A stretch of DNA of 28,883 nucleotides, from NCBI GenBank assembly GCA_964471595.1, contig CAYYGN010000031.1:1-28883 (forward strand), in the 5' to 3' direction. The number at the start of each line of letters is the position of its first letter. The first letter of the stretch is position 1. Made by a program: the position numbers and the translations under genes. Below, in pieces: positions 8,487 to 18,000 of the stretch. The DNA is from JAGNXB01 sp964471595 (GTDB lineage: Bacteria; Bacteroidota; Bacteroidia; Chitinophagales; Saprospiraceae). The notes below the pieces were generated by a model, which worked only from the letters and a program-made list of their open reading frames with translations, was not told where the DNA came from and ran no database searches.

Positions 8487-8773
8487 ATAGATTTTTTATT
8501 TTTTATCAAAAGGATCTAAAAGGTCATCGGAAGGGAACATTCCTTCATCATTCGCGCTTGCCTGACACCCCGTTATTGCCCTGCGAAATCACCGGATAAA
8601 TATTGTGCGTTCTCTTTGAATTTCGCCAGTACATTATTTTTCCCATTGACGATAAATAATTTAATTAATTTATAATACATTCATTATCTGTACAATAATA
8701 GTTTATTTCAAGGGCTTTTTCTGCAAACGATTATGCCATATTCCTGTCGGATCCTGATATTCTCTGTACAATG
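8487..8773. other. Intergenic spacer between convergent genes
   Basis: I see no gene here. The stretch is AT-rich, especially 8635-8710. It separates the 3' ends of the LamG gene (plus) and the giant repeat protein (minus). No promoter match or RNA gene was recognised. Confidence 0.5.
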
Positions 8774-8805
8774 AAAAAGCCCGGAACATTTGCCCCGGGC
8801 TTTTT
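8774..8805 (-). terminator. Bidirectional terminator between convergent genes
   Basis: AAAAAGCCCGG (8774-8784) pairs with CCGGGCTTTTT (8795-8805) around a 10-nt loop. T runs lie on both sides. It lies 20 bp past the stop of the minus-strand giant gene and can also stop transcription from the plus-strand LamG gene. Confidence 0.85.
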
Positions 8806-8825
8806 GCCAATTTATCCTGGGATCA

Positions 8826-10868
8826 TCACCGCATTTTGGTGACGACATTGACGTCGCCCTTGAAGGATTCGATGCGGCCGTCGATGAATTCCACTTCAAA
8901 ATAATACACGTATACACCCAGTTCAACCGGCATGCCTTTGGTACGGCCGTCCCAACCAAACTGGGGATCATTCGGCGGAATGTTGTTGGCTTCAAACATG
9001 AGCCCGCCCCAGCGGTCATAAATCCGCATGAGCTGGATGTTTTTCACCTTGTGGTCGCCGTACAATGTGAAATTGTCATTGACAATATTGCCGTCGGGAG
9101 AGAATGCGTTGGGGATGTACACCTTGGTATCCTTTTTCACGACGACGAGCAGAAAATCGCGCGCGGTGCATCCGCCCAGATCCGTCACGGTGACCACATA
9201 TTCCTGTGTGCTCAGAGGCACGATTTTGGTGATCAGACAACTGTCGCACGACAAGTAGGCCCCCGGGGTCCACACCACCGATTCAATCTGACTCGGGGGA
9301 ATGTTGACGATCGCCTCCACCAGGGCGCTGTCTCCCTCAACTATGAGGATGCTGTTGGCCGTCAGTGAAAGAGTGAGATCCACCCCTTCGTTGAGGATGA
9401 TGGTGGTGTCGTAGGAGCAATTGTTGACGTCGACAATGTGCAGGTGATAGGTGCCCGGAGACAGCGGTGAAAAGAGTCCCGAACTGCTCACCTGTCCGTT
9501 GAGCGAGATCGTGTAGGGAGGTTGACCATTGACCACACCCCGCACGTTGACCGCTCCGTCGTTTTCTCCCTTGCAGGTCACCGGATCAATCTCCAGATCG
9601 GGTCGCGGCTCATCGGCATTGGCCTGGACAAAGACCGAGTCCCTGGCATCGCAGCCGTTGTCGGGATTGATGATTTGCAGCGTGTACCAGGCCGAACCCT
9701 CCACGGCAGGCGTCAGGGTAGTACCCCCGGAGAGGACTACCCCACCCTGTCCGGCTGTCCATAGGAACTCCGGTGTCGTCCCGGCATTGCCAAAGGAACC
9801 AGAGAGGGAGGTCTCGTATATGTCACAGGGCAGGAACACCGTCTCCCCGGCCTCGACGGTCGGGAAATCGTAATCGCCCACTACCGGGATCGTGTCCTGG
9901 TTGGCGCATCCGTTGAGGGTATCCTGTACATTGAGGTAATAGGTGCCGACTGCCGTCACCAACAGAGTGCGCTGGGGACCGCTCTGGATCAGATTGCCCG
10001 CTTCGTCATACCAACTGAAAATGATCGCGCTGCCATCCTGGGATTGGGTTGCATCAATGATCACTTCCGTATCCCTGCAGTTCAACGTGCCGGGATCCTG
10101 GACATTGACAATCGGATATTCGGTCTGGTCGAGGATCTCGATGTCCCGGGTTGTCACACAACCGTTGGTCGTATCGGTAGCTGTAAGAGTCACCACGCCG
10201 GGTTGGTTAACGATTACCTGCAGCCCTATGGAGGTATTACCATTGAGCGTCCAGGTGAATACCACATTGACCTGATCATCCGTAAACAGCAGGACATTGT
10301 CGATGACGCAATTGATGATCTCTGCCGGGTCGGCATAGATCGGAGCAAGGGGATAATCGCGATCCTCGGTCACCACGACCTGGTCAATCGGCGAAGTGCA
10401 GTTTTTGGCCAAATCGATCACCTGAAGGAAGTAGGTGCCCGGCACCTTGACCCAAATGGATTTGGTCGTACCCACCGTATTGTTGTTGATATCGGTCCAG
10501 ATATAAATTTCATCCGGACCCGATGAACTCAGGCTGCCATCCAACAAGACCGAATCGATGGCGCAGGTCAGGACCCTGTCGGGGCCTGCATTGGCGGAGG
10601 GTACGGTCGGATCGACCGTGATCTCCAGGCTGTCCGTGAAGGTGCACTGGTCGGGCCAGGTCACGGTCAGAACGTACACCCCGGGGAAAGTTACCAATGG
10701 TGTGGCCAGGCTGGACATGTAGTTATTGGGGCCCGTCCAGGCATAAGAAGCGCCAAGGGCCGGAGTCGCTGATCCCTGGAGAATCGCGTTCTTGATGAAG
10801 CAGTCAAAGACGAAGCCGGGACCGGCCTCTGCCGTTTGGTTGCATTCCGAACACGGGTCCTGGCTCAC
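8826..10868 (-). CDS. C-terminal part of giant repeat adhesin, carrying the type IX sorting domain, after an in-frame amber codon
   Basis: This 680-residue frame opens with a GTG at 10868 but has no signal peptide or RBS. It is the direct in-frame continuation of the gene at 10881-18299, separated only by TAG (10881-10883) and four further codons. It contains several PKD/Ig-like domains (TAEAGPGFVFDCFIKNAIL, ANAGPDRVLTCAIDSVLLDG, VEAGETVFLPCDIYETSLSG) and one SprB-type repeat (VTCKGENDGAVNVRG ... LSPGTYHLHIVDVNNC). The last 97 residues are a type B sorting domain (YIPNAFSPDGNIVNDNF, RIYDRWGGLMFEANN, LGVYVYYFEVEF). Alone it could not be exported. With the upstream part it completes a typical type IX surface protein. 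Read here as one interrupted gene; a separate functional gene is unlikely. Confidence 0.85.
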   Translation of the reverse strand: MSQDPCSECNQTAEAGPGFVFDCFIKNAILQGSATPALGASYAWTGPNNYMSSLATPLVTFPGVYVLTVTWPDQCTFTDSLEITVDPTVPSANAGPDRVLTCAIDSVLLDGSLSSSGPDEIYIWTDINNNTVGTTKSIWVKVPGTYFLQVIDLAKNCTSPIDQVVVTEDRDYPLAPIYADPAEIINCVIDNVLLFTDDQVNVVFTWTLNGNTSIGLQVIVNQPGVVTLTATDTTNGCVTTRDIEILDQTEYPIVNVQDPGTLNCRDTEVIIDATQSQDGSAIIFSWYDEAGNLIQSGPQRTLLVTAVGTYYLNVQDTLNGCANQDTIPVVGDYDFPTVEAGETVFLPCDIYETSLSGSFGNAGTTPEFLWTAGQGGVVLSGGTTLTPAVEGSAWYTLQIINPDNGCDARDSVFVQANADEPRPDLEIDPVTCKGENDGAVNVRGVVNGQPPYTISLNGQVSSSGLFSPLSPGTYHLHIVDVNNCSYDTTIILNEGVDLTLSLTANSILIVEGDSALVEAIVNIPPSQIESVVWTPGAYLSCDSCLITKIVPLSTQEYVVTVTDLGGCTARDFLLVVVKKDTKVYIPNAFSPDGNIVNDNFTLYGDHKVKNIQLMRIYDRWGGLMFEANNIPPNDPQFGWDGRTKGMPVELGVYVYYFEVEFIDGRIESFKGDVNVVTKMR

Positions 10869-12020
10869 GGTGACGGTGGTCTAGCACTGGTTGTTGTTGG
10901 CATCCACAATGACCAGCACGATGTCCTGTCCGTTGGCCGGGAGACCGGGAATAGTGGCTACCGTCCCGTAATTATAGGGGCCGTACACGTTGCCGTTGTA
11001 TTCCACCTGGTATTGGGTGACCGCACCACTGACTGCCGTGACGATGAAAGTGACCTGGAAGAAGTCATCGTCCAGGATGGGGCCAGTGTTGTTGTCGTCA
11101 CAATTACCGATGACCAGGCTGCTGACTTCCAGTTCGCAGGGCTCGGAACAGGGAGGCGGCGGATTGACATTGACCGTGACGGTACATCCCGGGTCGTTGC
11201 TGTCCACCAGCGTCAGCGTGAACGGACCGTTGGCGATCAGGTAGGGTCCGAAAGGCTGCGCGGAACCGTAGGTATAGGTAACGCCGGGGTTGCCGCTGAC
11301 ATACCAACTGCCGGAGGTATTGAGACCTGTAACGGTCAGGTTGAATGTGAACACATCATCGAGGAAATCGTTGCCGGTGCCCAGATTGTCGCAGTTGATC
11401 TGTGTGATATTGGCGGTCAACACGCATGTATTGGAACAGGGATCCAAATCGCCGGCCAATTGGCTATCGAAGCACTGGCTGTCGTCCGCATCCACGAAAA
11501 GGATGACGGGGTTGCTGCCGTCAGCCGGCAAGGTGAACATACCACCCGTGCCGTAGGTGAAAGTCCCTACCAGGACGCCTCCGGCAAAAACCTGGAAGCT
11601 GTTGGACGGACCCGGGTTGATGGCTGTGGCATTGACCGTGAAGGTATAGAAATCATCTACGGGGTCGGCATTGGTTCCTGCGTCGTTACAGGCTTTCTGT
11701 AGCTGGGCAATGGTTAGCAGGCAATCCGTGGAGCAAGAATTGAGCGGGCCGATTTGTTGAGATTTGGGGCAACCTTTGACGGCATCGCTAATCGTAAGGG
11801 TCAGGGATTGCCCGTTGGCCGGCAGGGTGAAGTTGTGCGATTGACCGTAGGTGAAAGGCCCCTGATTGACACCCGGTCCCGTAACGGAGAAGGTGCCGGC
11901 GTTGCCCTGGTTGTTGGTCACCGTAAAGGTGATGGTGTAGAAATCGTCTGTCGCATCGGAGGCCGTTCCGTTGTTATTGCAGACGACGGTAAAGGCGGCG
12001 ATCGTCAGTTCGAGGCCGGG
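10840..12020 (-). repeat. Four tandem Ig-like repeats of about 97-99 residues
   Basis: Four related protein repeats begin near 12015 (LELTIAAFTVVCNNNG), 11725 (LLTIAQLQKACNDAG), 11427 (VLTANITQINCDNLG) and 11136 (ELEVSSLVIGNCDDNN). They share a cysteine near the start, an acidic DD(D)FY/VFTF strand, a YTYG or FTYG turn, and a closing CS-x(1-2)-C motif. Starts are about 290-298 bp apart, and the DNA is clearly diverged between copies. The amber codon at 10881-10883 falls in the closing segment of the fourth copy. Confidence 0.75.
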
Positions 12021-15000
12021 TTGTACCGTAAACGCCTGCGACACCTGACAGTTGAAGGTATCCCGGGCGAAAACGGTGTAGGAGCCGGCCGGAAGATTCT
12101 GGTAATTGGTCTGCGCCGAATAATTGCTGTTGTCCATGCTGTACAGCACCTGGCCCGTTCCTCCGGTGGAGGATATCTGCACAGCACCGTCATCGTCGTC
12201 CAGGCAGGTTTCGTGAGTGACGTTGAGCGTCAACTGAATGCGCGGGAAGACGATCAGGGTGAGTTGGGCGATGGACACGCACCCCCCTGCGTTTTTCACT
12301 ACGGCGTAAACCACTTGCTGGAAAGGAACAGTATTGGTATAGCTGTTGGGCAAGGGGTTGACTTCATTTTGGGCGTCTGCCAGCGATCCGTAATACGCGA
12401 AGGTGTTATTGGGATTGCCGTTGATCAGCGGATTGGCGGTGCTCAGGGTAAAGGTGGCGAAGCCGTTGCCCACCGCGTCACAGGATTTGAGGGAGGCATT
12501 CTGGACGTTGGGCACGGCCAGAATGACTAAAGTGACGGGGGTGCGCACAAAACTCTTGCAATTGGGGAACATGCTGTTGACCGCCTCGACGTAATAGACA
12601 TAAGTGCCCGGTTGGGTTACTGGAGGCGTGTAAGAAAGCGTGTTGCCAGCCAGGAGGGTTCCCCCGTTGGGCGCATTATACCAATTGGCGATGTCGTCCT
12701 GTCCCACCGTTACGGAGAGCGTAGGCGTAGGTTCCCCAAAGCAAATGGTCGGATTGCCCTGGTTGACCGGGGGTGGCACCGGAGGACAATTGCAGTTGGG
12801 CGGGTCGATGACCACGGTAGCCGAACAGCCGGAAGGCGGATCCGTACCCGTGATGGTCAGCGAGGAATCGACCGGTACGGGTGAAACCGAATATTTACCG
12901 TTGCCCAGATTGGTGAGAGAGCCAATAGAAATGGAAGGCGTAAATCCATTGAGGGTGAAATACACCGTATAGAAATCCTGGCTGACGTCACAGACAAGGC
13001 TGTCGGCCGTGATGACGATCTCGTCAATCAGGGTCAGGTCCACCTCGGCGGTATCACCTTTGCAGGCGCCATTGGGTGCCACGGTGTACCAGAAGGTATA
13101 ATTGCCCGGATTGGCCCCGACAAAACTGACGTTTGTCGGCGGAAAAATGTCAATACCGGCATTGAACGGATCCAGCCAGGTGCCGCCTGCGTCATACGGG
13201 GTTCCGAGGTAAGTGAACAGGTTGACGGAATCCGCGCCATCGCAAAGGAAACCGCCTCCGTCACCGCCGGCTGTGACGGGCAGGTCAACAGCCAGATGGA
13301 AGGTCGTCTCGGCGGTACACCCGAATTGGGTTGTACCTTTGATATAGTAAGTGGTTCCTGCGACCGGAGATACATTCAGGTTGGTCAATTGATTGGCTGC
13401 CGTGGCCGGGGTACCGGTATGGAAGGTGATGGTCGGAAAGGCATTGTTGACGTCTATGATCTGGAGTCCGCCCAAATCAAAGGAACCGCCCAGGCAAATA
13501 CGCGCCGTGTCCGGGACGACATCCATATTCGGCACGGGTTTGCCGGTGATGGTCTGGACGCGTACAATGGTCTGGCCTGTGCACGGGTGTTCGAAGGTCC
13601 ATGTATTGGTCTGCACATTATTGACCTCCACGATTTCGGGATAGATAAATCCGCTGATGTCGCAAAAGCTGACCTCATTATTGAAGTAGTACAACTCGAC
13701 CGGGGCGGGGAAGGGCTGACCGCATTCGAGGGTCAGATCAGGTGGGGCGGCTTCAAGAACGGGATCGGAAGCCGGGAGGACGGTCAGCACCTGATGGTGG
13801 GTGACCGGAGTACCGCAGGCGTCGAGGGTCCATGTGTATTCGACGGTTCCGCCGCACTCGTTGTAGTTGGAAGTTTGGACCCCGTAAACGGAGCCGCTGT
13901 TTTCGCAATCTCCAAACTGGTAATTAGAGTAAGAGATCAGTGGGGTCGGATCCAGGAATTCCGCTTCGGAACATGTCACCGTGGCATCATCGGGTGGCCC
14001 AACGAAGGAGGGTGGTGGAGCCGGCAGAATGGTGATGTTTTGGGTATGGTCGATTTGGCGACCGCAGTCGTCCTGGAAGGTCCACAGGAAGGAAATTGCG
14101 CCGCCGCAAGCATCGTAAGACCCCGATTGGAAAGGAAGGACGCTGCCCTGGATGACGCAGTTGCCACTCAGTCCGTTGGAGTAGGTGATTTCCTGATCGG
14201 GTCCCGGGATATTATCACAGGTGACCGTCAAGTCCTGGGGCAGGCTTTCGAACACTGCTGGTGGAGCAGGCAGTACAGTCACGGTCTGGGTGTGGGTGAT
14301 GGTCCGGTTGCACGCATCCGTAAAGGTCCAGGTATTCTGGAGGCTGCCTCCGCAATAGTCGTAAAAGCCGGTCTGTTGTCCATTGACAGAACCGTTAATC
14401 CCGCAGAATCCACTCAGGTTATTGGTGTAACTCAGGCTGCCGGGGTCAGGATTCACGGCCGTACAGGCTACAGTGATGTCGGCTGGTGTGGAGGTGAAGG
14501 CTGCGGGAGGTGTGGCATTTATGGTGATGACCTGGGTGTGGGATTTGGTTCTGCCACAGGCATCCGTAAAAGTCCACACGTAGCTGTATGTTCCTCCGCA
14601 GGCATTGGGCGTCCCGTTTTGCACAGGAGGTACACTGGCAAAAATGCCGCAAGCTCCACCGAGCCCGTTGGTAAAGGTCAGGTTGGGTGGATTGGAGGGC
14701 AGGTTGGTGCAGTCGGTCACAATGTTGGGCGGCGGATTCTGGTAATTGCCCTCTGGCACGGGTGTCACCGTCAGGGTCTGCACGTGCTGAATGATCCTGC
14801 CGCACTGGTCGGTAAACGTCCAGACATAGTTGATCACCCCGCCGCAGAGATCCGCACCTCCTGATTGGGTCGGTGTCACGCTGCCGTTGATCCCGCAGGC
14901 GCCACTCAACCCATTGGTATAGGAAAGCGGTGGAGCCCCGGATGGTATTTGTTCACAGGTGATCGTCATGCTTTGTGGCGGATTGATCCAGTTGGCCTGC

Positions 15001-18000
15001 GGGGCAGGCGCCACGATCACGGTTTGAACGTGCTGGATGGTCCGACCGCATTGGTCGGTAAACGTCCAGGTAAACTGGATCACACCACCGCACAAGCCGG
15101 CCGAACCCGACATGACGGCGGGTACCGAACCCATGATAGCGCAACTGCCGGTTTCCCCGTTGGTATAATTGAGGGGAGGTGCCGAGGTGGGGATGTTTTC
15201 ACATGTCACATTCTGGTTGGGAGGAGGATTGACAAATGTCGCGGGCGCAATTGGCGTCACCGTCACGGTTTGGGTGTGGGTTTTGGTCCTTCCGCAGGCA
15301 TCGGTAAAGGTCCAGGTGTAGGTGATCACTCCTCCGCACAGATTGGCTGAGCCCGATTGGGTGGGATTGGCGGTTCCGGAAATGAGGCAGGCCCCGGTCA
15401 GGCCATTGGTATAAGTCAATGGCGGTGCCGAGGTGGGAATGTTGTAGCAATCCACGGTGATGCTTTGGGGCGGATTGACGAAATCCGCTTCAGGCACCGG
15501 CGTCACGGTGATGGTCTGCACATGGTTGATAGTCCTCCCGCAGGCGTCGGTAAAATTCCAGGTGCGGGTGATGGTCCCTCCGCACAGGTCGGCCGAGCCG
15601 GACACTACCGGAGTGACAGTCCCGGCGATGAGGCAGGCGCCGCTGAGTCCGTTGGTATAATCCAGGTTGGGATGCGTGGTGGGGATATCAGCACAAACGA
15701 CCGTGATGTTGGAAGGCGGATTGACCCAGGCGGCCACCGGCACGGGGGTGGCCGTAATGTTTTGGACGTGGGTGATGGTGCGGCCGCACACATCGGTAAA
15801 GGTCCAGGTGCGGGTAATGGTCCCACCGCACAGGTCCGCCGAACCGGTCACTACCGGAGCGACGGTCCCCGCGATCAGACAGGCGCCGCTAAGACCGTTG
15901 GTGTAATCCAGGTTGGGGTGGGTGGTAGGGATATCGGCACATGCCACCGTGATGCTGGAGGGAGGATTGACCCAGGCTGCAACCGGCACCGGGGTGGCGG
16001 TGATGGTTTGTACGTGGGTTGAAGTGCGGCCACAGGCATCGGTAAACGTCCAGGTACGGGTGATGGTGCCTCCGCACAAATCGGCCGAGCCGGTCACTAC
16101 AGGTGTTGCTGTTCCACTGATCAGACAGGCGCCGCTGAGACCGTTGGTGTAATCCAGATTGGGGTGGGTGGTGGGAATATTGGCACAATCCACCGTGATA
16201 TTGCCGGGTGGATTGACGAAGGTGGCCTGAGGAACAGGGTTGGCGGTGATGGTCTGCACGTGGGATTTCTCTCTGCCGCATGCGTCAGTGAAAGTCCAGG
16301 TACGCGTGATGGTACCACCGCACAGATCGGCAGAGCCGGTCACGACCGGAGACACTGTTCCGCTGATGGCGCAACCGCCGGTCAGCCCGTTGGTATAGGT
16401 CAAATCCGGGTGGGTGGTCGGGATGTTGGCACAATCCACTGTCTGGTTGCCGGGTGGATTGACAAAATCGGCTTCCGGCGTCGGATTGACCGTGATGACC
16501 TGGGTATGGAAGTATTGATCGCCGCATGGATCCTCGAACGACCATTGCCGGGTGATCTCCCCTCCACACAAGTCGGCAGAGCCGGTCACGACCGGAGTGA
16601 TAGTGTCACGGACCTCACAATCGCCATTGCCGCCGTTGGTAATGATGAGATCCGGATGCGAGGTGGGTATGTCCACACAGGGGATTGTGGTGCTGGCGGG
16701 GGGGTTGACCCATGCCGGCACCGGCATGGGCGTGACGGTGATCACCTGGGTATGGGTGATGGTGCGGTCACAAGTATCCGTGTAAGTCCATGTGGCTGTC
16801 AGTTCACCCCCACAGAGGTCGGCCGATCCGGTCAAAACGCCGGGAATGGTATCCGTATGAAGGCAAACGCCCATGACGCCGTTGGTCACGACCAGATCGG
16901 GCACATCGGTCGGGATGGAATCGCAGATGACGGTTTTGTCGTCCGGGGGATTGATGAATTCGAATTCCGGATAGGGTTCGATGGTGATCGTCTGGACGTG
17001 CTGGACGGAGTTGTCGCAAATGTCAATGACGGTCCAGGTTCGTGTTATGGTCCCTCCTTCACAAAGGTTGGCATCGCCTGTCTGCACGCCGGATACGGTG
17101 TCGGTCGGGAGACAGTTGTCGTTGTAGGTCAGGATCGGCATGGTATCCAGGGCCAGGAGGCAGGTCAAAGTCACGCTGGCGGGCGGGTCCACCAGTGTGG
17201 GCGCCTGGGTATCTTCAAAGACAAGGGGCTCGTCCACCATGTCGCAGCAGCCGCTGGAGCAGTCAATGGCGCTGACCTGATCACCCACTTCCGGCGCTTC
17301 AAGTCCGCTGTCGGGATGGAAGTTCAGACTGTAAACCGTGAATGTGCCGCAATCGTCATAGGTAAAACTGCCATTAGCTCCGTTGTAAACGGCCACGATG
17401 ACTCCGGCGTCATTGACGACAAGAATATACTGCTCGAAGTCCGGATCATTGTTGTGCCCGGTGACCGTGATGGGTACCGTGTCTTCCGGGCAAACCGGAG
17501 AGTCGAAGTCCAGATCGCCGGCATCGGCGTCGTACACCACAATCTCGAAAATCACGATGCTGTCGCAATAGGGATCGTTTTCCTGCTGCAGCGTGACTTC
17601 AAATTCGCCGTTGTCACAATAGTCCATGCCGCCCACCTCGAGGCATTCTCCTTCGCAGAGTTCGATGAGGCCGAGATCGGTCTCCGGGATGGGCAATTCT
17701 TCTACCGTCAGAAAGATCAGGGAGTCGCAACCGTCGTCATTCTCGAAGTTGATGGTATAGTCCCCGGGCATGTAGGGGGTACCGTCATATTCATAGGTCT
17801 CCCCCGGGCACACCTGGGCGTCCAGCTCGACCGGAGGGATTTCATACACTTCGATGGTGATGCAGGTGGGATCCGGTGGGTCGGTGACCGGTATGCAAGG
17901 CTCCTGAGAGGCGTCCATGCAGAGTTCATAGGTGCCGGGTGTCGTCCATACGGTTTTCCACCAACGCACCTGACCGGTAGAACCCGACTGCACAAGGACG

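Noticed and set aside
10881..10883. Genome-wide reassignment of TAG
   Set aside because: The LamG gene ends naturally with TAG at 8484-8486 directly after a complete sorting domain, and no other gene in the window needs an internal TAG to be read.
10868..10883. A frameshift, not a nonsense codon, between the two adhesin parts
   Set aside because: The codon phase is identical on both sides and the repeat homology continues without an indel, so only a substitution is needed.
13533..17210. CRISPR-like repeat array
   Set aside because: The repeats are 246 bp, contiguous, coding and diverged, with no short repeat and spacer alternation.
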